From JBBECJ01 sp963763325 (GTDB lineage: Bacteria > Chloroflexota > Chloroflexia > Thermomicrobiales > CFX8), in assembly GCA_963763325.1 (NCBI GenBank), contig CAVXOL010000005.1, forward strand, positions 1 through 64,000: a DNA stretch of 64,000 nt. The letters are read 5' to 3'. How positions within the stretch are numbered: the stretch's first letter is position 1; every line of letters begins with the position of its first letter. This document shows, piece by piece, positions 1-8,376 of the stretch. Below the pieces are notes generated by a model. That model did not search any database and was not told the DNA's origin. It worked only from the letters and a program-made list of their open reading frames with translations. Position numbers and translations under genes: made by a program.

Positions 1-126
1 GCCTGAGAGCGCCCAGCAGGATGCAACGTATTTGCGAGTGTCTGCACTGTAGAGGAAACAACCCGCCGACACAAGATGTACGGACGATACGAGTGAAGAG
101 GTCTCAGAACCCTCCGAGCTTGCGAA

Positions 127-156
127 GAGGCACGGCGTCTCTGATCGCCGTGCCTC
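127..156 (-). terminator. hairpin after the FAH-family gene
   Basis: A perfect 11-bp stem (127-137 with 146-156) encloses an 8-nt loop, 15 bases past the stop of the minus-strand FAH gene. There is no clean T-run on the minus strand, so termination is inferred from the position and stem strength. Nothing else was recognised in bases 1-170. Confidence 0.5.
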
Positions 157-170
157 CTCGCATGAGCAAG

Positions 171-1022
171 TTATACCCGGACAGCTTCCCAGGACGTGCG
201 ATTCTGCGCGTCGTGGACTGACAGCTCCAGTGCTGGCCCAAGACCTTCGATCGTCATGCTGACGCGGTCGCCGCCCTGGATCGGGCCGAGGCCCTCGTGG
301 TGGACGCCGGTCGCCACGACGTCGCCCGGCTCCAACGCCATCACGTTCGTGATCTCCGCCAGCAACTCTGGGATGTGCCGGGCCATCAGGCTGGTGGAAT
401 ACGACTGGCGCAGTTCGCCGTTGACGGAGAAGTCAACGCGCAGGTTGTTCGGTTCCGGAATCTCATCGGCAGTAACCAGCGCCGGTCCGAGTGGGGCGAA
501 GGTGTGCCAGCTCTTGCCAAGGAAGAAGCCCCCCGGCAGTCCGCGTGCGGAGCCGTCGATGAACATCGTGTAGCCGAAGATGTAGTCCATCGCATCTTCC
601 GCCTTGATATGCGAGGCGGCCTTGCCGATCACGAGCGCAATCTCCGGCTCGAAGTGGAAGACGGTGACCGGCGCGTCCGGCAGTTCCACCGTATCGCCGT
701 GGCCGATGATCGAGGTCGTGGCCTTGAGGAACGCGTTGAACGGTCCAGCCTCCGGGCGACCTTCTTCGATGTAGTTGACCGCCGCGCAGACCAGCTGCGA
801 GGGCTTCGGCACCGATGGACGCACCCGCACGCTGCTCAGTGGGACCCCACTGCCGCCCGCCGCCTCGCTGATCTGCGGGGCCAGCTCCTCCCAGTTCTCG
901 ATCAGCGCCGCGACCCGCGACTGCGGCCCGACCCCAATCTGCCCGACGAGATCGGAGATATCGACCACGTTCTCGCCCGAGAGAACCCCGAGCCGGTAGT
1001 CATCGAAATGAACGAACTGCAT
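171..1022 (-). CDS. fumarylacetoacetate hydrolase (FAH) family protein
   Basis: FAH-family enzymes are metal-dependent hydrolases, decarboxylases or isomerases of acylpyruvate-like compounds in aromatic and amino acid breakdown. The protein (283 residues) has the family core: FEPEIALVIG carries the two metal-binding glutamates, GYTMFIDGSAR corresponds to the usual ND-SARD segment, and GKSWHTFAPLGP and GDVVATG follow in the normal order. The N-terminal 70 residues form the small cap-like domain. I start at the ATG at 1022, 7 bases behind GGAGGAGG, rather than further upstream at 1103. It is the last gene of a minus-strand group after the acetyltransferase, and a hairpin lies just past its stop. 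The exact substrate cannot be told. Confidence 0.9.
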   Translation of the reverse strand: MQFVHFDDYRLGVLSGENVVDISDLVGQIGVGPQSRVAALIENWEELAPQISEAAGGSGVPLSSVRVRPSVPKPSQLVCAAVNYIEEGRPEAGPFNAFLKATTSIIGHGDTVELPDAPVTVFHFEPEIALVIGKAASHIKAEDAMDYIFGYTMFIDGSARGLPGGFFLGKSWHTFAPLGPALVTADEIPEPNNLRVDFSVNGELRQSYSTSLMARHIPELLAEITNVMALEPGDVVATGVHHEGLGPIQGGDRVSMTIEGLGPALELSVHDAQNRTSWEAVRV

Positions 1023-1192
1023 ACTGTCCTCCTCCACGATCGGCAACAATCGCGCGATCGTAGACGCCACAGGTAGCGCCGTCAAGCCGCTCTGCCCCGG
1101 CACCGTTCAGACAGGCGACGGAATTCACGAACCAATAGCTCTGCCAGACCGGATCGTCAGCCGCTGGCTGTTGAACGATCTTGACAAAGTCA

Positions 1193-1711
1193 TCAGGAAG
1201 GCGATCCAGCACCTCGGCTGGATTGATCGCAACCAGAGCGACGCATGATCATCTCGTCGTGCTGGCGCTTGCCCGTGTCGCGGAAGCCGAACGCCTCGTA
1301 GAGCCGGATCGCGGCGACGTTGTCCGGGTTGACAGAGAGCAGGAGGCTCGCCCCGCCCGACTCGGCCTCCATCCGCGCGAGCAGCAGCTCCAGCGCGGCC
1401 CGGCCGATGCCCTGTCGCTGACGGCGCGCGTCGACGATCAAGCCGATGATCCAGCACCGGCCGTCGGCCGGGATATACCCGTACATCACGAAACCAACCG
1501 GGGCGTCGCCCGCATAGATTGCGAGCGGGTGGCACTCCGGCGCGACGTAGGCCCAGGCGATCGACTCGACGGCGGGGGGCACGAAGTCGCGCTGATCGTC
1601 CGCGACCTGAAGCGCGATGACGGCGTCGAAGTTGTCGGCGGTGATCTCGCGCAACTCGATCGTTCCCGACGTTGGAAGCCATATCGGTCCCTCATTCGTG
1701 CGACGATCCAC
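1193..1711 (-). CDS. GNAT-family N-acetyltransferase
   Basis: It likely transfers an acetyl group from acetyl-CoA to an amine. The GNAT fold is visible: a beta strand with GFVMYGYI, the acetyl-CoA loop RRQRQGIGRAAL (Q/R-x-x-G-x-G/A), then SLLLSVNPDNVAAIRLYEAFGF, which is typical of the end of the domain. The pattern resembles spermine/spermidine-type acetyltransferases. The open frame begins at a GTG (1711). An ATG at 1682 with GAGGG upstream begins another frame that would read directly into the GNAT frame after one base change, so the native N-terminus may be there. The last 15 residues are unlike the family and may also be out of frame. It starts 20 bases after the large signalling gene, so co-transcription is likely. 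Confidence 0.85.
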   Translation of the reverse strand: MDRRTNEGPIWLPTSGTIELREITADNFDAVIALQVADDQRDFVPPAVESIAWAYVAPECHPLAIYAGDAPVGFVMYGYIPADGRCWIIGLIVDARRQRQGIGRAALELLLARMEAESGGASLLLSVNPDNVAAIRLYEAFGFRDTGKRQHDEMIMRRSGCDQSSRGAGSPS

Positions 1712-1730
1712 GCTGGTGAGTCGCGGTTGG

Positions 1731-4700
1731 TTACGGCTGGTTGTGATCGTCCGTGCAGGTCGGCTGGTCGCCCTCGATGCTGTAGACGATGCGTTCCTCG
1801 GGCGTGAAGTCGCGGAGCACGCGACCGCAGACGGACTGGATCAGCTCATCGAGGTCCAGGGTTGCGAGTTGCACTGCGCCGTCCGAGTCGGCAATCGCGA
1901 CATGCCGGCCGTCGGGTGAGACGGCGATGGCGGAGATGGTATTGCCATAGCCGGCGAAGGTACGGACCTGCCTGCCGGTCGCTGTCTCCCAGAGTCGTGC
2001 GGTCTTGTCCTCACCGCTGGTCAGTACATAGCGCCCATCCGCCGAGAACGCCACCTCCAGGACGAGATTGGTGTGGCCGGTAAAGGTCCGTAGCCGCTCC
2101 CCCGACTGGATGTCCCAAAGGATCGCGGTGTTCTCGTTGGTACCTGTCAGCAGTTGCGTGCCATCCGGCGAGAATGCCGGGAAGTAGTAGATTGGCTCAC
2201 TCCCAATCCGAGTCAGCTCGCGGCCGGTATCCACCTCCCACACCACGACATGGTCCGGACCGCTGGTCGCGACGGAGCGTCCGTCTGGAGACACGGAGAA
2301 GAAGCCCCCCAACGGGAACTCGAGCACCTGTTCCCAGCTGGCGACATCCCACACCGATGTTCCCTCCTCCCCGCCGGAGACGAGCAGATAGCGGCCATCC
2401 GGGGTGAAGGCGACCAACGCCTGAACGTAACCGGGCAGCTCGCGCAGCAGCGCGCCCGTCTCGGCATCCCACAGCCGGACGGCATCGTCGAACGCGGCAG
2501 TCACGATCATTCGCCCGTCCGGGCTGAAATCGGCGTCGGTCACGCCAGATGGTTGCTCGATGGTCAGCAGCAGCGCGCCGCTGGCGACATCCCAGAGCCG
2601 CGCGGTCCCATCGGCGCTGCCACTGACCAGCCGGGACCCGTCGGGAGAGAACGCCACGCCATAGATCCAGTCGCTGTGCCCGCTGAGCGTGTCACGTGCG
2701 GCGGGTACTGCGATGTCCCAGAGTCGCGCTGTCTGGTCCAGGCTGCCGGTGGCGATGTGCCGGCCGTCCGGCGCGAACGTGACACTAAAGACCGCAGCAG
2801 TGTGTCCGGTGATACGCAGGATCTCGTCTCCGGACGCGACATCCCAGACGCGGGCGGTCGTGTCGTCCGCGCCGGACAGGATCCGGGTGCCGTCGGCGGA
2901 GAACGCGATGTCGGACACGATTTCGGTGTGTCCGAGGAACTGGCGGACCTCCTGGCCGGTCTGCACATCCCAGAGCCGGATCGTGCTGTCCCAACTGCTG
3001 GTGAGCACCTGCCGTCCGTCGGGGGCGAACTCCATATCCGTGACCGCCAGATCGTGTCCTCCGAACGTCTGCAGCAGTTCGCCGGACGCTGCGTCCAGCA
3101 GATGCGTCGTGCCGTCAAACGAACCAACCAGCAATGACCGGCCATCAGGGGAAAAGTTTGCTCGGTAGATGTCCTCCGCGTCGATGCCAAGCACGACGGC
3201 GCTGCGTTCTTCACCGGTCTGGACATCCCAGGTGTGGACAGCCACCCCTTTGCAGCACAGGAGGAGCGTCTCGCCGTCCGGGGCGAACACGGCGGCGAAC
3301 AGGGAGGGAAATTCGTTGGCTTCTTCGTCGGTGTCAGTGACGGTGAACTGGTGCAGTTCCTGCCCGGTCATCATGTCCCACAGCTTGACGATGCCGCTGT
3401 TCACGCTGCCCGTAACGACGTAGCGTCCGTCCGAGGAGAAGGTAGCGATTGGCACACCGCCTCCGTGACCGGCGAGGCGATAGATCTGCTCTCCAGTCGT
3501 CGTGTTCCAGATTACAGCCTCGTCGCTCCGTCCGACGCCGGTAACGAGGTACATCCCGTCTGGCGAGAAGGTCACGCGCGGAACCGGGCCCGGCAGCGGG
3601 AAGATGCGCTCTCCATAGTCGAGACGCGCCGCGCGCTGCAGCGCGGCGTCGGCCGCGCCAGTGTAGGCGGCATCAAGTCCGCGCAGCGCCAGCAGCGCGG
3701 CCAGTTCGCCGCTCTTACCCTGCTGTAGTACTCCGCTCGCTTCCGCCGCCAGACGCTGGCTCTCCGACTGGTTGAAGCTGTCCAGGGCATCCCCCCGGCT
3801 GTCCAGAGCATCGCCGCGGCTGCGGAGCGACAGCGCCGCCAGCGCTGCGACGACAACGAGAAAGACTGCCATCGCACCGGCCAGGAATCGCAGGCGCTTC
3901 GCCGCGCTGCGCTGGGCACGTGCGGCCCGCTGGGCCAGCGCGAGCTCCTGGTCCTGACGATCGCGCTCCAGTTCCTCTTCGCGCTCTCGATCGGCGAGGC
4001 TGGCCGCGAGGTAATCCCGCTCCTCCTCGGTCAGAGCGATGTCGCTGTCGGCCAGCGCTTCCAGCAGCGACAGCCGCGTACCGGTCGCCAGGAAGCTGGG
4101 GTCGCGGCCAGACTGCTCCCACTCAGCCGTCGCGTCGGCGAGCTGACGGTGGAGCCTCAGGTTAGCTCGGTCGTGTTCCAGCCACCCTCGCAGACGCTCC
4201 CAGGTGCGCAGCAGCGCCTCATGGGCCACTTCGACGGTGCCCTCGCCGGTGGCGGCGTCGCGGTCGAAGGTGAGCAGCCGGGCTGTGCCAAACAGCTCGA
4301 GCACTCCCTCCAGCATCTCGCTCGGCACGTCCAGCGACCGCAGTTCCGACAACCTGACTCGCCGTCGGGTGTCCTCCTGACCCTCGCCGAGGACGATCAG
4401 CCGCAGGAAGACCTGCCGGACGACCTCCTGCTCGGCGAGAGTGAGGCTGGCGTACAGATCCTCCGCTCGCCGGGACACCGCGCCGAGCAGGCCGCCTGCC
4501 TGCTGGTAGACCGCCAGGGTCAGCAGGTTGCTCTCGCGACGCTCGAACAACTCGGTCAGGGCGTATTGGAGGAGCGGCAGCGTGCCGGGTTGCTCGCCGA
4601 CGTCGCGGATGATGGCGGCAAGCAACTCCGGCTCGACCTCGACCCCGACCCGCTGGGCCGGCCCGACGATCGCCCGGTGCAACTCCTCGGTCGTCAGCGG

Positions 4701-6182
4701 CAGGACGACCTCAGTACGCTGGCGCACCATCTCGCCAGGATCGGGATACAGTAGCGGACGGTCGTAGAAGTCAGCCCGCAGCGTGCAAACGACCCGCACC
4801 CGGCTGCGCGGGTCACGCACCGCGACGGAGAGACTCTCCAGGAAGTGAACGCGGGCCGGCTCGTCCGGAATAAGCGTGAATACCTCCTCGAACTGATCGA
4901 TCACCACCAGCAGCTCGACCGCCTCGTCCTCCGGCAGAGCACGCTTGGCCGTGCGCAGCAGCCCCCGCTCATCGGCCAGGAGCTGATCCAGTAACGAGGG
5001 CGGCGGGTTGACACAGATACGCAGCAGCGCCGCCTCCAGTTCCTCGACAGGATGTGCGCCCGGGATGATATGAACGACAACCCAGCGCTCCGACCCAGGC
5101 AGCGCGCCCCGTTTGAGCAATGGCAACAACCCGGCGCGCACCACGCTCGACTTCCCGCTGCCGGAAGGGCCAACGACGACCATGAACCGGCGAAGCGGTA
5201 CCTGCTCGGCGAGGCGGTCCAGCAGCCGTTGCGTCAGTACCTCACGTCCGAAGAAATCATCCGAGTCGGATTCCTGAAACGCCCTGAGTCCCTTGTAGGG
5301 GTTGCGCGCTGCCGGTCGGGTCGCTCCGGCGAGTAGCTCGATGTCGGTGGAGTCGAGGTCACGCAGCGGCGGGAAATCGGCCGGCAGATCGGGCGCGACG
5401 ACCTGGAAGAGATGCTCGCGGCGCAGCAGTCCCCTGAGCCCGCCGTCGCCGAGGTCGCGCAGGTGGACGCCCGAGGGGAGATGGTCGCGCACAAGCTGCT
5501 GGGTCGCGAGCGAGAGGAGCATCTGACCGCCGTGACCCGCGGCGAGGATGCGGGTCACGAGGTTGAGCGGCAATCCGACGTAGGCATTCTCACGCAGATC
5601 GGCCTGGCCGGAGTGCAGAGCCATCCGTACCCGGATCGGCCCGACCTCGCCCCAATCTTCGGCAACGATGGCGCGCTGCGCTATCAGGGCCGCCTCCAGC
5701 GCGGCCGGCGCGGTCGGAAACGCGGCGCAGATGGCATCGCCGATCGTCTTGAAGACTGTCCCGCCGCAGGAACCAATCGCGGATTGCAGGATCACAGCAT
5801 AGCGCTCGAGGATCTCCGGCATCTGGCTGGGAAAACGCTGCGACCAGTCGGTACTCGCGTCGATGTCGGTGAAGAGAAAGGTCAGCGTGCCACTGAGCGC
5901 GGCTGAAGGCGTCGGAACGGTGTCCCGGGCCTCGCCTGACCGCACCGATTGCTCGCGTCGCAGCCGCTCCCAGCGCCGGCGTTCGGCGGCATCCAGCCCA
6001 AGCGCGTCAGCCAGCATGTCGAGCGTATCGCGACGTGGGGCGCGGTTGACCCCGCGTTCCAGCGCGCTGATCGCACGGGCGCTCAGGCCGGCGCGTTCGG
6101 CCAGCTCCTCCTGGGAGAGGCCGACATCGCGACGTGCCCGGCGTAGCAACTGCGCGAAGTCTGCTGTCTGATCGTCAGTCAT
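1731..6182 (-). CDS. XRE HTH - class III cyclase - STAND ATPase - TM - WD40 protein
   Basis: An intact 1483-residue signalling protein. Residues 9-65 are an XRE-type helix-turn-helix (LSQEELAERAGLSARAISAL). Residues 97-262 form a class III nucleotide cyclase domain with the metal aspartates at D106 (FLFTDID) and D149 (KTIGDAICAAF). Residues 294-690 are an nSTAND NTPase opening with NPYKGLRAF and with Walker A GPSGSGKSS (338-346) and Walker B LLVVIDQFEE. A charged, probably coiled-coil stretch leads to one hydrophobic helix near 762-785. The rest, from about 864, holds about 14 WD40 repeats (xRLWDxxxG), enough for two seven-bladed propellers. If the single helix spans the membrane, the WD40 part lies outside and the HTH and cyclase inside. 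It leads a minus-strand group with the acetyltransferase and FAH genes. The function is inferred from domains only. Confidence 0.93.
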   Translation of the reverse strand: MTDDQTADFAQLLRRARRDVGLSQEELAERAGLSARAISALERGVNRAPRRDTLDMLADALGLDAAERRRWERLRREQSVRSGEARDTVPTPSAALSGTLTFLFTDIDASTDWSQRFPSQMPEILERYAVILQSAIGSCGGTVFKTIGDAICAAFPTAPAALEAALIAQRAIVAEDWGEVGPIRVRMALHSGQADLRENAYVGLPLNLVTRILAAGHGGQMLLSLATQQLVRDHLPSGVHLRDLGDGGLRGLLRREHLFQVVAPDLPADFPPLRDLDSTDIELLAGATRPAARNPYKGLRAFQESDSDDFFGREVLTQRLLDRLAEQVPLRRFMVVVGPSGSGKSSVVRAGLLPLLKRGALPGSERWVVVHIIPGAHPVEELEAALLRICVNPPPSLLDQLLADERGLLRTAKRALPEDEAVELLVVIDQFEEVFTLIPDEPARVHFLESLSVAVRDPRSRVRVVCTLRADFYDRPLLYPDPGEMVRQRTEVVLPLTTEELHRAIVGPAQRVGVEVEPELLAAIIRDVGEQPGTLPLLQYALTELFERRESNLLTLAVYQQAGGLLGAVSRRAEDLYASLTLAEQEVVRQVFLRLIVLGEGQEDTRRRVRLSELRSLDVPSEMLEGVLELFGTARLLTFDRDAATGEGTVEVAHEALLRTWERLRGWLEHDRANLRLHRQLADATAEWEQSGRDPSFLATGTRLSLLEALADSDIALTEEERDYLAASLADREREEELERDRQDQELALAQRAARAQRSAAKRLRFLAGAMAVFLVVVAALAALSLRSRGDALDSRGDALDSFNQSESQRLAAEASGVLQQGKSGELAALLALRGLDAAYTGAADAALQRAARLDYGERIFPLPGPVPRVTFSPDGMYLVTGVGRSDEAVIWNTTTGEQIYRLAGHGGGVPIATFSSDGRYVVTGSVNSGIVKLWDMMTGQELHQFTVTDTDEEANEFPSLFAAVFAPDGETLLLCCKGVAVHTWDVQTGEERSAVVLGIDAEDIYRANFSPDGRSLLVGSFDGTTHLLDAASGELLQTFGGHDLAVTDMEFAPDGRQVLTSSWDSTIRLWDVQTGQEVRQFLGHTEIVSDIAFSADGTRILSGADDTTARVWDVASGDEILRITGHTAAVFSVTFAPDGRHIATGSLDQTARLWDIAVPAARDTLSGHSDWIYGVAFSPDGSRLVSGSADGTARLWDVASGALLLTIEQPSGVTDADFSPDGRMIVTAAFDDAVRLWDAETGALLRELPGYVQALVAFTPDGRYLLVSGGEEGTSVWDVASWEQVLEFPLGGFFSVSPDGRSVATSGPDHVVVWEVDTGRELTRIGSEPIYYFPAFSPDGTQLLTGTNENTAILWDIQSGERLRTFTGHTNLVLEVAFSADGRYVLTSGEDKTARLWETATGRQVRTFAGYGNTISAIAVSPDGRHVAIADSDGAVQLATLDLDELIQSVCGRVLRDFTPEERIVYSIEGDQPTCTDDHNQP

Positions 6183-6395
6183 GAGACAGCCACTTTCATG
6201 TCACCGATATCGCCATCATAGCATCCCGATCGAGCGATCGGGCACTCACATCTTTGTGAATATGTGACTCGTTGTGTCAGTTGTTTGTGGTGGGATCTGC
6301 CACCTGGGCCGACGCTATGGACAGATCAGGCGAGCGCCGAGCGGCGCCGCAATGGAACATAGTAGCAGCCCAGGGCTGGCAGAGAGGACACCACG

Positions 6396-7145
6396 ATGCA
6401 GGCCATGGAGATCTCGTCCATCAAGCGGATTCGGATCGCCCTCGCGATCGCCGTTCTCCTCGGCATGTTGCCGCTCATGGCTTCCCCTGGCAGCCGTCGG
6501 AGCCGCACCAAATCCGAACAAGCCGATCGTGTTTCCCGTCGACGACACGTTCCAGGCGCCCATGGCCACAAGCCGCTGCGGCGTCGACATCTGGGTTCAC
6601 GTGTTCGGCACGTTCACGGTCAAAGTGCTGCCCAACGGAGTCGAGCACGGGCGAATTCGCTACAAGCATGTCTTCAGCGGTCCCGGCGGCAGCGTGTCGG
6701 TCAATCACATTGAAAACGTCAAGTACACCGCGACCACCTCGCCGGACGGAACGCTCGTCGAAACGATCAAGGCCACTGGACAGCTGCTGTACCACACTGT
6801 TGTGCCTGGCCACGGCACGATCAACAACAACTCCGGCCACGAAATCATTCAGATCACCTGGCAGTACGATGAGGAGCTGGGTGAGTATGTTGAGGTTGAT
6901 TTCCAGGTCCTGTTCGAGGCGGGGCCGGACAACAACTTCGACGACGCCTTCTGGGCGGTGATTCTGCGCGCAGCTCGTCTGACACCGACAGCCGGAACGA
7001 GCGAGATCGCGGACGGTGCTTCAGCCGTCCGCGATCTATATGTGAGGTGCGGGACCGTGGAGTCGAGTTCGAGTAAGCCACCGGCGACGTCACCTACCAT
7101 GCCGCCATCCCCGACGGCGCCGAACCGCCGAAGCCGCATATCTAA
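6396..7145 (+). CDS. secreted beta-rich protein, frame broken
   Basis: A signal peptide starts at the ATG at 6396 behind AGAGAGGACACCACG: basic residues, then AIAVLLGMLPLMA. At a CCCC run near 6484 the frame changes, and the mature part continues as PLAAVGAAPNPNKPIVFPVDD. It has about 180 further residues rich in beta-strand patterns (WVHVFGTFTVKVLPNG) and one late cysteine (LYVRCG). The same frame stops at 7152. A further frame change near 7070 would instead give the tail TYHAAIPDGAEPPKPHI with a stop at 7145, a tail found again near 11.0 kb. The family is not recognised. The protein resembles the other small exported proteins of this window, and export is the only supported property. Confidence 0.65.
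7090..7145 (+). repeat. dispersed repeat, copy A
   Basis: About 50 bases starting TCACCTACC and running through CCGCCATCCCCGACGGCG to the stop are nearly identical to 10993-11046. In both places one frame reads AAIPDGAEPPKPH followed by one residue and a stop, which suggests a shared gene 3' end rather than a mobile repeat. Confidence 0.75.
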
Positions 7146-7313
7146 TCGTTGATTCCATGGCAGCGCCGTCGAGCAACGAGCAAATCACAGGTGTGAGTTG
7201 CATGACGGCTTCTCGCTGAGCAGCACAGATGAGCGGATTTCAGGTGTCGTTCGCCATGGATAGGCCAGGAGTTGTCCCTGGCAAACGGTGTCGAATCATC
7301 ATCGAGTCAGCAT

Positions 7314-7580
7314 TCAACTCCCAGTAGTGTGGCGATGGTCAGACGGTTGGCGGCACTCACGGTATGAGACGAGGACTGTATCGGTCAGTTGGGACAGCGT
7401 TGGTCGGTACACGGTCAGCCCTCGCGTTGATCGCTCATCGCATTCGCCAACTCCGCACGCAGTGAATCCAATCGTATGATCTGATGCGGCCGCAATGCCG
7501 TCCGGTATCAGTAGCGCGGCCATGATGGCGGCGCTGCCGGCGAGCCGGATCATCGATCGGCGGATAGATGTTGCCTTCAT
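7314..7580 (-). CDS. small secreted cysteine-containing protein
   Basis: The open frame is 88 residues from an ATG at 7580, with GGGGAAAG 10 bases upstream. It begins with a clear signal peptide (basic N-terminus, then LAGSAAIMAALLIPDGIAAA) followed by a short mature chain with three cysteines (FTACGVGEC and YREC). No family is recognised. It sits on the same strand 207 bases after the membrane-anchored protein at 7788-8183, the order also seen at 30803-31835. The 3' end could be out of frame, as in neighbouring genes. The bases between this gene and 7788 show nothing else. Confidence 0.45.
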   Translation of the reverse strand: MKATSIRRSMIRLAGSAAIMAALLIPDGIAAASDHTIGFTACGVGECDERSTRGLTVYRPTLSQLTDTVLVSYRECRQPSDHRHTTGS

Positions 7581-7787
7581 GTCTGAGTCTTTCCCCGATC
7601 GTTTCGGTTCCCGGTGACGACCAGATGAACTGCTGTGCTCGACCTGCGTCGACCATCGACCACGGTTGGGTCCATGGCCGGTGCCGCAGTTGGGATCGAG
7701 CGATGGGATGCTCATGGACTCGATTCACCATGGTGCGCCTCCATTGTGCGCGTGCATCAGGTTCCGGCACTGCTGTGCACGGTGGCA

Positions 7788-8183
7788 TCACTGCATGTCA
7801 GTTCCGTCGGTTGATGGGTTGATGAATCCAGGGTGGTTCGGTGTAGATGTGTAACTCGATCCGTTGCGATCAAGGTTCAGTGTGGTGGTGTCCGGCGCGT
7901 CGTGTAGTAGGCGTGGAAGCGTATCAGCCCCAACGAGATCAGGATTCACATCTGTTGTGTTTGGTGTCGTGCCACCATCGTTGGGAACAATGCACTATCC
8001 CGATCCAGTGCCAACGTCGTCATGTCACCCGCGACCGGAGCCGGGATCGACGTGCGCTCGGATGAACCCGATCGGCTCACGGCAAGAGCCGTGATGATTG
8101 CCCCGTAGCACGAGAGCAAGCACGGCTCCGATGACCCAAAGGTGACGTGTATGGTTGCGCGTCCAAGTCGTCGTTGTCTGCAT
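7788..8183 (-). CDS. small membrane-anchored protein (MQTTTT start), joined from three frames
   Basis: No single long open frame exists here, but three pieces join into a coherent protein of about 130 residues. The ATG at 8183 (AGGAAGG upstream) gives MQTTTTWTRNHTRHLWVIGA. After a frame change near 8110 the helix continues as GAIITALAVSRSGSSERT and the chain as TTLALDRDSALFPTMVA. After another change near 7970 it ends TTTLNLDRNGSSYTSTP and stops at 7788. It thus has a short basic N-terminus, one membrane helix at about 15-36 and a polar outer part with a repeated TTL-LDR element. The start matches the MQTTTTT protein at 39686-40201. Function unknown. Two frame changes are needed, which limits certainty. 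Confidence 0.5.
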
Positions 8184-8376
8184 GGTCGTAACCTTCCTGC
8201 CAGACGCGGCGATCGCTATCCGAGTCGCGATGGCTCGACAATGCGCCTTTCACCGGAAAGCACCACGAAACATCCACATGACGACCCACGTGATAGCGAA
8301 AGCTGTGAGTCGTGTGGGCGTTGAAGCGGGTGCTATGCTGAGATCGAACCTGCGCGCTGAGAATGGACTGCGACGC

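Noticed and set aside
2154..3137. 327-codon open frame on the plus strand
   Set aside because: Mirror of the WD40 repeats on the other strand; its periodicity comes from those repeats.
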